Positions 1 through 9,360 are shown, numbered from the stretch's first letter. The stretch is DNA of 39,922 bases from an uncultured Desulfosporosinus sp. (GCA_927405585.1 CAKMJS010000142.1:1-39922); one strand, 5' to 3'. A program made the numbers and translations. Notes: generated from the sequence alone by a model not told the origin.

Positions 1-1324
1 CATTTCCCGGCCAGGGGTAATTGAGCATGGAGGGCATCACTTCCGGAGAAATCTGAACAAGATCACGCCCCTGTTGTAAACAAAATTCACGAATAAAAAG
101 ATAAATTAGATCCAAAATATCCTCTTTGCGCTGGCGCAGCGGAGGAATATCTATGCCAACAACGTTTATTCGGTAATAGAGGTCTTTTCGGAAAGAACCT
201 TCGCTAATCATTTGTTCTAAGTCTCGATGTGTGGCAGCAATGACCCGCACATCCACTTCCACAAGGTCATTGCCCCCGACCCTATAAAAGCACTTATTTT
301 GGAGGACCCGGAGAAGCTTTACCTGCATTTCTAGCGGCATTTCCCCGATCTCATCGAGAAAAATTGTTCCCCTGTGAGCAGCTTCAAATTTGCCCTGTCG
401 TCCTTGGCGATCAGCCCCAGTAAAGGAGCCAGGCTGGTAACCAAATAACTCACTTTCAAAAAGAGCAGCGGGAATAGCTCCACAGTTAATAACCACAAAG
501 GGGTTGTTGTGCCTTGAACTTTCCTCATGAATTGCCTCTGCGAAAAGCTCTTTTCCCGTGCCACTCTCTCCACGAATCATCACCGCCGCGTTGGTGTTAG
601 CCACCCGTCGCGCTAGATTGACGGTTTTCTGAAGTCCTTTGCTATGCCCTGCAATTTTGCAAAAGGCGGTGTCTGGGCGGTGTATCTTGGTGATCTCCTT
701 CTTAAGCTGCCGCACCTCTGAACTAGCCTTGGACAGTTCATTATGCAAGAGAACAATTTCCGTTATGTCTCTCTCCGCGCAGACGCTGCCTATCACTTCA
801 TCTCCACAGGTGATTGAAGAGGCATTGATCAAGACATGAGTTCCTGGAAGAGGTTGATGATAATTATCCCGGATGATTTTCTTTTTAGGCAAATCCGTAT
901 TAATAACATGGGTAACAACTAGACTGGAAAAAAAGTTCTGAATGTCTTCTCCGACAATGGTTTTTCCAGCAATCCCATAGAGATCTTCTGCTTTTTTATT
1001 CCAACCAATGACAGTGTTGTTTTGATCGATGACCGTGACCGCATCATTGACTGTATCCATGAGATTCGACATGGAACTACTTAAACGACCGATTTCTTCC
1101 CACATTAGAGAGTTCAACATCGATGGACTAATATGTCCCAGGGGTGTTTTATTCTGGTCCACTAGGACCGCTGTTTCTTCTGGATGCAGTTTGATCGCGT
1201 CAATCAATTCCTGGAACGTTCCGGAAAGAGGGAACGAAAACCCTATAAGAGGCTGTTCTTGACCCGCCTTTATGGGAGTCATAATATTTTCAAGTTTCCA
1301 AACCTCACTGAAAGCCCTAAACAA
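1..1324 (-). CDS. sigma-54-dependent transcriptional activator (C-terminal end missing)
   Basis: The gene runs leftwards off the window; about 441 codons are present. In order there is a CBS-like segment (LENIMTP, then ETAVLVDQNKTPLGHIS), a PAS domain (DTVNDAVTVIDQNNTVIGW), a short linker and the AAA+ sigma-54 interaction domain. The latter shows Walker A (GESGTGKELF), a GSFTGA sigma-54 contact loop (usually GAFTGA), Walker B (GTIFLDEIGEMP) and an arginine-rich RKDLYYRINV stretch. The DNA-binding HTH must lie beyond base 1. A TTG start at 1324 is preferred because GGGGGTGA precedes it; GTG at 1327 or 1369 are alternatives. As an enhancer-binding activator it would switch on a sigma-54 promoter in response to a small ligand sensed by PAS and/or CBS. 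The target is not visible here. Confidence 0.9.
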   Translation of the reverse strand, partial: MFRAFSEVWKLENIMTPIKAGQEQPLIGFSFPLSGTFQELIDAIKLHPEETAVLVDQNKTPLGHISPSMLNSLMWEEIGRLSSSMSNLMDTVNDAVTVIDQNNTVIGWNKKAEDLYGIAGKTIVGEDIQNFFSSLVVTHVINTDLPKKKIIRDNYHQPLPGTHVLINASSITCGDEVIGSVCAERDITEIVLLHNELSKASSEVRQLKKEITKIHRPDTAFCKIAGHSKGLQKTVNLARRVANTNAAVMIRGESGTGKELFAEAIHEESSRHNNPFVVINCGAIPAALFESELFGYQPGSFTGADRQGRQGKFEAAHRGTIFLDEIGEMPLEMQVKLLRVLQNKCFYRVGGNDLVEVDVRVIAATHRDLEQMISEGSFRKDLYYRINVVGIDIPPLRQRKEDILDLIYLFIREFCLQQGRDLVQISPEVMPSMLNYPWPGN

Positions 1325-1453
1325 CACTTCACCCCCAATCAAACCGTTCAAGTTCTTACTGCCAAACACAAAAGTGCCATTAAACTTATCTGGTTTAACC
1401 GCACTTAATTATAGCATTATTATTAATTAATTCTATACTGTATTTTAATCGTC

Positions 1454-2206
1454 TCATCGACATGTTGTGCAATTTGTCCGAGTTGCTATCTCTACTTTTC
1501 TAAATTCCATATCCAAAGCGCAAAATATTAACAATTTTCCAGTTAAGAGTTCTCCGATACCGAGAAGGAATTTGATCGCCTCAGTAGCCTGAATTGTTCC
1601 CACAACACCGGGTATAACACCCAATACCCCTTTCTCTGAGCCATCAGGATTCTCTTTAACCGGTGGAGGATTTTGAAAGACGCACCGATAACAAGGGCCT
1701 TTGCCAGGCACATACGTCATCGTCTGCCCATAAAGCTGACTGATTCCGGCATGAGAAAAGGGCTTACGCAAAAGCACGCAGACATCATTAATCAGAAATT
1801 TGGTTGGGAAATTATCCGTCGCGTCAATCATAAAATCATAGTCTCGGTCGTTAATAATGTCCGTTATATTAGCCGAACTCAGCGCTTCCTGATAAGTGAC
1901 AACCTCGACATCAGGATTTAAATTATTAATGGTTTCTATTCCCGATAAAACTTTAGGTCTGCCAAGATCCTTAGTAGAATGGATAATCTGTCGTTGTAGA
2001 TTGGATAGCTCGACCACATCAGGATCCACGAGTCCGAGCGTTCCGATGCCCGCAGCCGCTAGATACAAGGCTACTGGTGAACCTAGCCCTCCTGTACCTA
2101 TAATGAGAACTTTAGACTTCAGAAGTTTAATTTGTCCTTGAATGCCTACTTCTTTTAAGATAAGGTGTCTTGAATACCTTTCGCGTTGCTCGTTCGTCAA
2201 TGTCAT
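1454..2206 (-). CDS. HesA/MoeB/ThiF family E1-like adenylyltransferase
   Basis: A 250-aa enzyme of the family that adenylates the C-terminal glycine of a sulfur-carrier protein (ThiS or MoaD type) for thiamine, molybdopterin or cysteine synthesis. Visible motifs are the nucleotide-binding GTGGLGSP (about residues 37-44), LSNLQRQ, DATDNFPTK, and two zinc-binding pairs, CYRC (about 172-175) and a C-terminal CTTC. The length is typical of MoeB/ThiF. No carrier protein, thiazole or molybdopterin gene is adjacent, so the partner cannot be named. It sits alone between the sigma-54 activator and the flotillin operon. I am confident of the family, not of the pathway. Confidence 0.88.
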   Translation of the reverse strand: MTLTNEQRERYSRHLILKEVGIQGQIKLLKSKVLIIGTGGLGSPVALYLAAAGIGTLGLVDPDVVELSNLQRQIIHSTKDLGRPKVLSGIETINNLNPDVEVVTYQEALSSANITDIINDRDYDFMIDATDNFPTKFLINDVCVLLRKPFSHAGISQLYGQTMTYVPGKGPCYRCVFQNPPPVKENPDGSEKGVLGVIPGVVGTIQATEAIKFLLGIGELLTGKLLIFCALDMEFRKVEIATRTNCTTCR

Positions 2207-2371
2207 GCTTGTGAATCCTCCTCCTTCTACGATTAATTCTAATATTAATTCTAATATTATTTCCTAAAATTCACAAGTAATTGACGTTAGGTAATTTACT
2301 ATTGCCATCCTACAACTTTAGAGCATCCATATCTTCTCAGTGTATAACTGATGCTTGTATACAGATGTCAT

Positions 2372-2409
2372 AAAAGTAGTGCGCCTATTCCCTAGTCGCA
2401 CTACTTTTT
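2372..2409 (-). terminator. rho-independent terminator of the NfeD-flotillin operon
   Basis: The arms AAAAGTAGTGCG and CGCACTACTTTT pair across a 13-base loop. The structure lies 11 bases past the flotillin stop and has a run of A/T on both sides, so it could stop transcription in either direction. The remaining bases 2207-2371 hold no gene I can support. Confidence 0.75.
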
Positions 2410-2419
2410 AACATGTTTG

Positions 2420-4027
2420 TTAAGCTTGGGGGTTTTTCTTTGTTTCGTCGAATACTTTATCGACTACAGCACTTATAGTCGCGTTGCTTAATCCTTGACC
2501 CTCTGGCAGACCCTTTACGTCAATGTTGATGTTCTTGGTGGTCTTAGCGTCGAAGGTGTTTGCCTGCATCACCTCCATAAGGTCAAACCCAATCGTTTCC
2601 TTTAGCGCCTCCGTTACAGCCTTAAGTGCTCCGACTGTGTATCTCGCTACTTCAGATGTTCCGTCTCCTCCGTTACCGCCTCCACCAATGATAGTGATTT
2701 TATCAATTCTGGATAGTGGCTCAGCAACGGCTCGAGCAATTTCAGGAAGTTTCTCAATAACCATCTGGAGTTTACCAGCTTCGTTCATTTTTGCAAGTGC
2801 TTCCGCTTTCTTCGCCAGTGCATCAGCTTCAGCTAACCCCTTCGCCCTGATGGCGCCAGCTTCCGCATCACCTACAGCCGAAATGACACTAGCCTGAGCC
2901 TCACCCTCTAAGCGCAGTTTTTCGGACTCGGCTTCAGCTGCTTTAACTTGTTCAAACTTTCTTCCTTCAGCCTCTAATTGTTGTTTTTGTCGAGCTGCTT
3001 CAGCAGGCTTAACAACTGTCTCTAAAAGCTCGGCTTCTTTTCTCTCAGCCTTTCGCTTGGCAAGCTCAATGTTCTTTTCTTCTGTGATAATTAGCACCTG
3101 CACTTGGGCTTCCGCTACTTCCTTATCACGTTGTTTTTCAAGTACAAGTGCATCCATTTCCGTATTCTTAACTTCTTTAAAAGTAATGTTTTTCTGAATT
3201 TGATAGGCCGCATCCGCTACGGCTTTTTGTGTTTCTTGGTCTTTCTTGTATCCGAGTATTTTTAACTCTTTATCTTTTTCTGCTTCAGCAATTTGAGCCT
3301 CTGCCCCCAGCTCTGCCTGTTTACCTAGTTTACGAGCCTCAGCTGTTTTGATTTGCTGCTCTCTGAGAGCCTCTGCCGTACGAATCTCACGTTCTTTAGC
3401 CGCTTCAGCTTCCGCAATAGCCGCTGATGATTTAACCTTTGCGATTTGTTCTTTACCTAGAGCCTCAATGTACCCTTCATCATCCGTTATGTCATTAATC
3501 GTAAATGATTTGAGCTCAAGACCCATTTCACCCAGTTCGGTCCCCGCTACTTGCTGTACTTTAGCTGAGAAACTTTCCCGATCATTGTAGATATCCTCGA
3601 CACTCATGGATGATACAATTTCACGAAGCTTACCTTTACATATTTCAGATGCCTGGGTTCTGATTGTCGATAATGTTTGCTCTTCTTTTGCAGAATTAAA
3701 CTGTTGCACAGCTGCTAAAATACTATTTTGATCATTTTTAACCTTAATTACAACAATGCCCTCTGCATTAAGTGGTACCCCTAATGCCGTCTTTGTTTGT
3801 CTGATTTCTACAGGAAACATAATGTTTTCTAGTGTAATTACATCCATTCTCTGTATAATTGGGATTACCATAGTACCGCCACCAGTGACTACCTTAGGCT
3901 TGCCTAACCCTACAATTACAGCCGCTTTGTCTGACGGTATCTTTTTCCAAGTACTTAATACCGCCACAATGATTAATATAAGACCTAGCAAGATGATTCC
4001 TACAACCCCAAAGACCGAACTAAACAT
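2420..4027 (-). CDS. floT: flotillin-like SPFH-domain membrane scaffold protein
   Basis: A 535-aa flotillin homologue (B. subtilis YuaG/FloT type). It has an N-terminal membrane-inserting hydrophobic segment (about residues 4-26), an SPFH/band-7 domain (about 30-190), and a long Ala/Glu/Lys-rich coiled coil (about 195-420) with repeated EA-x-A heptads. A Gly-rich hinge (IGGGGNGGDG) is followed by a C-terminal oligomerisation region. Flotillins organise ordered membrane microdomains. The ATG follows GGAGGTAGATTGA, and the gene begins 23 bases after the upstream NfeD-like gene ends, the usual YuaF-YuaG arrangement, so the two are almost certainly co-transcribed. Confidence 0.93.
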   Translation of the reverse strand: MFSSVFGVVGIILLGLILIIVAVLSTWKKIPSDKAAVIVGLGKPKVVTGGGTMVIPIIQRMDVITLENIMFPVEIRQTKTALGVPLNAEGIVVIKVKNDQNSILAAVQQFNSAKEEQTLSTIRTQASEICKGKLREIVSSMSVEDIYNDRESFSAKVQQVAGTELGEMGLELKSFTINDITDDEGYIEALGKEQIAKVKSSAAIAEAEAAKEREIRTAEALREQQIKTAEARKLGKQAELGAEAQIAEAEKDKELKILGYKKDQETQKAVADAAYQIQKNITFKEVKNTEMDALVLEKQRDKEVAEAQVQVLIITEEKNIELAKRKAERKEAELLETVVKPAEAARQKQQLEAEGRKFEQVKAAEAESEKLRLEGEAQASVISAVGDAEAGAIRAKGLAEADALAKKAEALAKMNEAGKLQMVIEKLPEIARAVAEPLSRIDKITIIGGGGNGGDGTSEVARYTVGALKAVTEALKETIGFDLMEVMQANTFDAKTTKNINIDVKGLPEGQGLSNATISAVVDKVFDETKKNPQA

Positions 4028-4050
4028 TCAATCTACCTCCACTTCATTTA

Positions 4051-4629
4051 TTAATTGTATAACGGGTGCACATAATATATATTTGCATCTTTGTCTACCC
4101 CTGTAATTACAACTTCTGTCCCTTGGTCTATCCTACCAGTAGCATCAAGTTTATAAAAGTCACATACCCTAGCCCTATAGGATATGGCTGCCCCTGTACT
4201 ATCTAAAACCGACACAACACCATCACTATCCTGTGTCACCCTCAACGTTAATTTCCCTACCGATCCGATTATCTCAGTACTTGTAATTGCTAATGGATTA
4301 TTACGTTTCAACTTAACTATCACATATTTATATAGCACCAAATAAGCTGCAAAGGACACTAGTCCTGACGACACAATTATTCCTACGGTGAATAGCGTAT
4401 TCACCATATATGGCACAAACAATCTTCCGAGTGACCCAAATACAATTAATGCAAAACAAGTACTCATCAAATTAAAGGGTACCAGTCCATCGAAATCATG
4501 GTTTGTATCTAAGTCAAAATTCAAATCGGAAATTGACCCGAATACACCTGCTACCAGACTTAGTATTGGTACAGCAAACCCCGTAAGTAAGCATACATTG
4601 AATAGGCTCGTCATGGTATCAATACTCAA
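4051..4629 (-). CDS. NfeD/YuaF-like membrane protein, flotillin partner
   Basis: A 192-aa protein with about four predicted transmembrane segments in the first 110 residues and a C-terminal OB-fold-like domain (about 125-190; GSVGKLTLRV ... GTEVVITGV), the arrangement of short NfeD1b/YuaF proteins. These are encoded next to flotillins and are thought to act with them in membrane organisation. The start is TTG at 4629, preceded by AGAGGTGAT. It is the first gene of a two-gene operon with the flotillin. No clear sigma-W promoter was found upstream. Confidence 0.85.
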   Translation of the reverse strand: MSIDTMTSLFNVCLLTGFAVPILSLVAGVFGSISDLNFDLDTNHDFDGLVPFNLMSTCFALIVFGSLGRLFVPYMVNTLFTVGIIVSSGLVSFAAYLVLYKYVIVKLKRNNPLAITSTEIIGSVGKLTLRVTQDSDGVVSVLDSTGAAISYRARVCDFYKLDATGRIDQGTEVVITGVDKDANIYYVHPLYN

Positions 4630-4824
4630 GGTATCACCTCTTCCCTTGTTAAGGTTTCGTTTCTTAAGACTCTTCGTAAATCAAAGTCCAGACCTCCCAT
4701 TCTCATGTTCTAACTTCTTATTCAAGTTGACGGACTCCAATTACTTTTAGAATACTAATTCATACTTATTACTTTCCACATATTTCCTCAATTCCCTCCT
4801 AAGATCGTATAAATAACCCTAGAT

Positions 4825-4860
4825 TAAAAAAATTGCCAGACCAAAGATTGATCTGGCAAT
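4825..4860 (-). terminator. rho-independent terminator after the alpha/beta hydrolase
   Basis: Read on the minus strand, ATTGCCAGA and TCTGGCAAT pair around a short loop and are followed by a run of T. It lies 40 bases past the hydrolase stop. The rest of the 4630-4899 gap (promoter region of the NfeD-flotillin operon) shows no gene. Confidence 0.85.
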
Positions 4861-4899
4861 ACAAATGAAAATATATCCCTCAAACCATGACACGATTCC

Positions 4900-6063
4900 T
4901 TAATTTAAACCGTTTATTTTTGTGTCGGTAAGGTTGTTCCCTCCTAGCAGTACGTCCTCCTGCAAAATATGTTGCATTTTTTCAGGTTCTTCAAACAAGG
5001 GACTGTGAGCAGATTGCTCAAAAGTGTAAAATCCTTTCATAGGCGCCTGTAACTTATCATAATAATCCTTTGCCAAAGTGTAGGATACCGTGTAATCATA
5101 TATGCCATGGATAAAATAGACAGGAATATCCAACCTCTGTACTTTCTTAGTCAAATCCGTTGCAACGAGCTTGTTCCAGAGGTCGGCGGTTTTTGTAGTA
5201 AAGAATTTACCACGCCATATATTTATCTTTTCGCTGAAGGTATACTCATTGTGTAGCATTATTGGCAAAAAGACACCACTGATTACAGATTTCATATTAT
5301 GCGTTGTGCCAATCCCAAGCTTGTGCATCGGTGCGTCACGCATGGAATAATATGAAGGCATGTTTATCTCTGTGATAGAATATTCCTCAAACTTTTGCAA
5401 CATTCTTTTGTCCCCAAGCCTCGTAAACTGTTCAATCATATATTTGTATGCCAATTTTTCTGATTCGAGCTGATTTGAGATCTGAGCAACGGCAATGTAG
5501 GCGTTGTACAGCTCCGGTGCCCGTGCCGCCGCTTGGATGCCAATAAAGGTTCCCCCCGAATGCCCCATGAGGTAAATCTTTTCCTGTCCAAAGTGCTTGC
5601 GAAGGTAATTTGTTACTTCCAGCGTGTCGGATATCAATTGCTCGAATGTCATGGTCTCGGGCGGAATGTCAGAGCTGTAGGAAAGTCCAGCGCCGCGCTG
5701 CTCCCACCAGCAGACAGTAAAATAGTTCTCAAGAACTAAAGGATATCTCCTGCTAATCGCATACTCGGGCATACCAGGACCCCCGTGCAAGAAAAGTAAC
5801 ACCGGCTTTGTTTTATCCTTACCTTTGATGAACATCCCTTGCTCTACTCCATTAATATTGACATTGATTTTTTCTGAAATACTGCCTGCCATCGGCCTCC
5901 CGTTTTCATCTACGAAAGGTTCAGGTTTTCCAGGACTGCGTGCAAACAGTACGCCGGCAAGAATAAATATACAAATAAGTAAAACAGCAGGCATAATCAG
6001 CATAAAACGTACCACCTTTTTCACAAATGATTTATTCGAAAGTTTATTATGTTTATATGTCAT
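4900..6063 (-). CDS. membrane-anchored alpha/beta hydrolase (proline iminopeptidase-like)
   Basis: A 387-aa alpha/beta-hydrolase-fold enzyme. A basic N-terminus is followed by one transmembrane helix (about residues 19-41), so the catalytic domain probably lies outside the membrane. The oxyanion-hole motif HGGPG is at 93-97 and the nucleophile elbow GHSGG puts the serine at 169. The likely acid is Asp323 (HGIYD) and the histidine His353 (SAHSPL). HGGPG with GHSGG is typical of the peptidase S33/proline iminopeptidase group, but the substrate cannot be read from sequence. It has its own terminator and no operon partner. Confidence 0.85.
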   Translation of the reverse strand: MTYKHNKLSNKSFVKKVVRFMLIMPAVLLICIFILAGVLFARSPGKPEPFVDENGRPMAGSISEKINVNINGVEQGMFIKGKDKTKPVLLFLHGGPGMPEYAISRRYPLVLENYFTVCWWEQRGAGLSYSSDIPPETMTFEQLISDTLEVTNYLRKHFGQEKIYLMGHSGGTFIGIQAAARAPELYNAYIAVAQISNQLESEKLAYKYMIEQFTRLGDKRMLQKFEEYSITEINMPSYYSMRDAPMHKLGIGTTHNMKSVISGVFLPIMLHNEYTFSEKINIWRGKFFTTKTADLWNKLVATDLTKKVQRLDIPVYFIHGIYDYTVSYTLAKDYYDKLQAPMKGFYTFEQSAHSPLFEEPEKMQHILQEDVLLGGNNLTDTKINGLN

Positions 6064-6358
6064 CTTTGCTCCTCTTCTCTACATATATAGCCAAAACAGC
6101 TAATCCCAGTATTTACTATAATATTTTTACCCTTAGTTTAGTTTCGCACGCCCTGTCATAATGAATAAATCCATTGTTGCCACGACCACGTACGGTTGCT
6201 CACAAGATATTACTGTATCTTGCATTTTTAAAACTAACCCATATTATTCACGTTAACATTTCAATATTTCCCCCTCATATCCTCCCACCATAGCAAAAAT
6301 ATACCAAGAAAACACAAATAAAAGCTGACCGTTTCATTGCTACCATACTTCGCCATTC

Positions 6359-6387
6359 AAAAAAACAGGACAGCCAAAGCCGTCCTG
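6359..6387 (-). terminator. rho-independent terminator of the 48-aa gene
   Basis: CAGGAC..GCC and GGC..GTCCTG pair with a three-base loop; on the minus strand seven T follow. It lies 16 bases past the small gene's stop. I saw nothing supportable in 6064-6358, apart from the hydrolase promoter that must lie there. Confidence 0.85.
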
Positions 6388-6402
6388 AACGAAATTGATT
6401 AA

Positions 6403-6549
6403 TCAATTATGATTAGGATCTGTATTTTCATTAGTTGAGATATCCGTCTTTTCGGCTATTACTTTTGACTTGGGTGTTATTATTCCTGGCTTAGGAGTAT
6501 TTCCTAGTGGTAAGAAATTCGTATTGTTACTTTTACCTAATGTTCCCAT
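6403..6549 (-). CDS. 48-aa hypothetical protein
   Basis: A short gene with a GGAGA ribosome site directly upstream of its ATG and a strong terminator just past its stop, so it is probably real. The product begins MGTLGKSNNTNF and is hydrophilic, Asn/Thr/Pro-rich, with no membrane segment or recognised motif. I do not recognise the family. Its size and composition resemble many uncharacterised small proteins of spore formers, but this is only a suggestion. Confidence 0.6.
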   Translation of the reverse strand: MGTLGKSNNTNFLPLGNTPKPGIITPKSKVIAEKTDISTNENTDPNHN

Positions 6550-6749
6550 TTTTCATTCTCCTTTACACTAATCTATATTTAGTTTCTTCAAAATGGGAAA
6601 TTCTAAAACGTTAATTAATAACATTAATCTTGAGGACTTTTTATTTCTGTCCAACTACCTTCTGACTTTTGTCGTTCCCAACAATCCGTGTTAATAGAGG
6701 AAATATACAGTATTATGTAGAAGGCTATATGCAAGATAGGGGGAAGATT

Positions 6750-6974
6750 ATGTTTCATAGATGGTGGACAAGGACTATTATCTTATTACTAAGTTTATTT
6801 CTATTTGTTCTTGGTTTTTATATTATTGCTGTTCGGGTTGGAAACAATGGGATTGGGTTTGTGAGCATTTTATTTGGCTTTGTTTTGTTCCGAGTTTATA
6901 CATTTGCAGTTAAGAAAGCTAAAATAAGCAAAGACGAGCTATTTATAGAAAAGGCTCGACGTGGACAGCGTTAA
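6750..6974 (+). CDS. 74-aa membrane protein, function unknown
   Basis: The ATG at 6750 is preferred because AGGGGG lies 6 bases upstream; an in-frame TTG at 6669 has no such site. The product starts MFHRWWTRT and has two hydrophobic stretches (about residues 9-27 and 34-52). A basic tail follows (KKAKISKDE ... EKARRGQR), probably cytoplasmic. It stands alone between two minus-strand genes. Family not recognised. Confidence 0.6.
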   Translation: MFHRWWTRTIILLLSLFLFVLGFYIIAVRVGNNGIGFVSILFGFVLFRVYTFAVKKAKISKDELFIEKARRGQR

Positions 6975-7148
6975 TAAACAGTATATTAATATTTTTTAAT
7001 ATTTCTTCCATAGATTCAAAAATCTCTACTGAGTTTAAACTTACACTTTATTCAGCGTCACTTCTTCGAACAACAGAAAAAAAGTCCCCTCAAGAACATA
7101 CGTCTTAGGGAACATAAAACGACTATTAAATTAAATTAACCTAAAACC

Positions 7149-7192
7149 CTAAAACCTTTGTTATCAATGATATATTAATATTAAGGTTTTAG
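7149..7192. repeat. 10-bp inverted repeat in AT-rich spacer
   Basis: CTAAAACCTT and AAGGTTTTAG are perfectly complementary, 24 bases apart, in the 6975-7280 spacer downstream of proB. With the minus strand carrying proB transcripts, this could act as a weak terminator. No other feature was seen in that spacer. Confidence 0.4.
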
Positions 7193-7280
7193 AGAAGTTC
7201 AGAGCATTAATTCCCTTCTACATATTAATTATCCAACCGAAAAATATACCTATTGTCAATGAATTAAGGGTTTGCCAGAA

Positions 7281-8402
7281 TCATGAGTCCACCATAAGCG
7301 TCATATTATCGCGATGAACTACTTCTTCTCCTTCAAAATTGGGAATGAGTTTGTGTATTATTTCAGAATGCAATCCTTTAACCTTTTGCACCTCATCACT
7401 GCTCAGCTCTGCTTCCCCTCTAGCAATTTCTTCCCCCAGTAGGTTGACAATGCGAACGATCTCTTTACGCTCCCAGGTCCCCTCAGTCGTAAGAATGCCT
7501 TTAGCCAGTAAACTCTTACCATCTTCCACAAGCGCCTTAGCAGCCCCTTGATCGACTTGGATACTTCCTTCAGAAAAACCTGCATAGGCAATCCAACGTT
7601 TCCTACCCGCAATTCGATGCTTTGCTGGCTCAAAATAAGTTCCCCCAACCTCCTGACTAACTGTCAGGTTCAGGATTTCTCTAATCCTCGTAAAATTCAA
7701 GAGGAGCATACCGATTCCAAAACGGGTGGCAATCTTTGCTGCCCTTAGTTTTGTGACCATTCCACCGGTACCCATAGTCGTTCCAGCCCCGCTCGCCATA
7801 CACTCAACGGCGGATACTTCAGAAACTACTTTAATTAGTTGAGCCGACTGATCCTTTTTAGGGTTGCAGGTATACAGACCATCCACATCTGTCAGAAGGA
7901 CTAATAAGTCCGCGCGCACTAGCCCAGCAACCAAGGCTGAAAGGGTATCATTATCCCCAAAACAGAGTTCATCCACAGCAACGGTGTCGTTTTCATTGAT
8001 AATAGGAATGACGTTCAAGCGCAATAATTTTTCTAATGTATTTTGCGCATTTCGATAGCGGGACGCTTCTGCCAAATCGATACGCGACAGTAAAATTTGA
8101 GCGCCTACTAAAGCATGTTTCTCTAGGTTACGGGCATACCTCTCAATAAGCACCCCCTGTCCAACCGCAGAAACTGCTTGTTTTCCCGGCAAATCACGGG
8201 GGCGTACATGTAATCCGAGTTGACCCATACCAGCCGCAACCGCTCCTGAGGAAACTAAAATACACTCAATTCCCTTTTGCTTCAAGGTGGAAATAACATC
8301 CACAATTTCTGCAATGGCTTGATCATCTAAACCCCCTTGTGCATGGTGCAAACTGCTACTTCCAACTTTTATAACAACTCTCCGAATCTCAAGTGCTTTC
8401 AA
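7281..8402 (-). CDS. proB: glutamate 5-kinase
   Basis: Phosphorylates glutamate to gamma-glutamyl phosphate, the first step of proline synthesis. The kinase domain begins RRVVIKVGSSSLHH and contains GAVAAGMGQLG, IINENDTVAVDE and GTGGMVTKLRAA; a C-terminal PUA domain follows (about residues 275-360). The start chosen is TTG at 8402, because GGAGAG lies 8 bases upstream and it overlaps the proC stop (ATTGA), the classic coupled arrangement; this gives 373 aa, the normal length. A longer reading to 8444 has no ribosome site. proA is not in the window. Confidence 0.95.
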   Translation of the reverse strand: MKALEIRRVVIKVGSSSLHHAQGGLDDQAIAEIVDVISTLKQKGIECILVSSGAVAAGMGQLGLHVRPRDLPGKQAVSAVGQGVLIERYARNLEKHALVGAQILLSRIDLAEASRYRNAQNTLEKLLRLNVIPIINENDTVAVDELCFGDNDTLSALVAGLVRADLLVLLTDVDGLYTCNPKKDQSAQLIKVVSEVSAVECMASGAGTTMGTGGMVTKLRAAKIATRFGIGMLLLNFTRIREILNLTVSQEVGGTYFEPAKHRIAGRKRWIAYAGFSEGSIQVDQGAAKALVEDGKSLLAKGILTTEGTWERKEIVRIVNLLGEEIARGEAELSSDEVQKVKGLHSEIIHKLIPNFEGEEVVHRDNMTLMVDS

Positions 8403-9208
8403 TCCGAATTCTCTCCTTCCAGGTCTTCTGCGCGCTGAGCGCATGCTTGAGTTGCCTTCAGTACGGTTAGGGCTAATTGATCGTCTGTAAACACATTCAA
8501 CGCTGCATAGGTGGTCCCATTGGGAGAGGTTACTTCTTCTCGCAACCTCCCCGGTGATTTATCGCTCTCAGCAATCATTTTTCCTGCACCGACTAGGGTT
8601 TCGAGCACTAATACTTCTGCTTCTGCTTCGCTAAGCCCTAAGTGAACCCCTGCTTTGATTAAGCTCTCGGCAAAAAGATAAAAATATGCCGGCCCGCTTC
8701 CACTAATTGAGATAAGTGCATTCATCTTTTCCTCCGGAATCCACATGATGTGCCCGGTGGCCGAAAAGATTTCTTCCGCCATTTTAACCTGTTCGTCTGT
8801 AACATTATCTCCTCGTACCAGTCCCGTCATGGAGTGAAGAACCGCTGTTGAAGTGTTTGGCATGGCCCGGATCACTGCTACATCGGGAAGATGCTTGTAA
8901 AATACCTTTAAGGCGACACCCGCTGCTACGCTGATAATTAATTTGTCGCTTAACTTATAGTTCTTTAGCTGTTTGACCACTCCCAGGACATCCTTTGGCT
9001 TCACAGCAATGATTATGACACGTGAGTTTTCCACAATATCGTCAAGGTTACTTGCTGAAATCGCATACGTATCAACTAAGTTTTGAAGCCGTTCCAGATT
9101 CGAACGATTACTCACTCGAATCTGAAAATGTGTATCGGCTTTCTTCAGTCCGCCGATTATTGCCTCTGCTATATTTCCTCCACCGATAAAACCAATTGAC
9201 TGGATCAT
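8399..9208 (-). CDS. proC: pyrroline-5-carboxylate reductase
   Basis: Last step of proline synthesis: reduces pyrroline-5-carboxylate with NAD(P)H. The N-terminal Rossmann motif GFIGGGNIAEAIIGG and the family signature near residues 220-245 (LREEVTSPNGTTYAAL) are intact. The ATG at 9208 gives 269 aa and has AAGG about 9 bases upstream. A GTG three codons earlier is too close to the ribosome site. It is translationally coupled to proB and preceded by a T-box leader. Confidence 0.95.
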   Translation of the reverse strand: MIQSIGFIGGGNIAEAIIGGLKKADTHFQIRVSNRSNLERLQNLVDTYAISASNLDDIVENSRVIIIAVKPKDVLGVVKQLKNYKLSDKLIISVAAGVALKVFYKHLPDVAVIRAMPNTSTAVLHSMTGLVRGDNVTDEQVKMAEEIFSATGHIMWIPEEKMNALISISGSGPAYFYLFAESLIKAGVHLGLSEAEAEVLVLETLVGAGKMIAESDKSPGRLREEVTSPNGTTYAALNVFTDDQLALTVLKATQACAQRAEDLEGENSD

Positions 9209-9312
9209 TTTCCACACCCTTTCCTAACCATTAAACCTATTAATCTATACAAAATCTTTAGTAGCATTCCACGTCAACTAAATTCAAACTCAATCTAATT
9301 GTTCAATTACTT

Positions 9313-9360
9313 AAAAAAAGGCTCCTCTCATCCCTATGTTAAGGGACGAAAGAAGCCTTC
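9313..9360 (-). terminator. T-box-controlled terminator before proC
   Basis: On the minus strand AAGGCTTCTTTC.. pairs with ..GAGAGGAGCCTT and is followed by seven T. Its 5' arm overlaps the end of the T-box sequence, so formation of the T-box antiterminator would exclude it. This is the standard T-box attenuator layout. Confidence 0.85.

Noticed and set aside
1029-1408. Plus-strand open frames over the sigma-54 activator
   Set aside because: They lie antisense to a frame with clear CBS-like, PAS and AAA+ motifs and have no ribosome sites.
8403-8444. Longer proB start giving 387 aa
   Set aside because: The extension is Arg-rich, lies inside proC and has no ribosome site; TTG 8402 has GGAGAG and the usual stop-start overlap.
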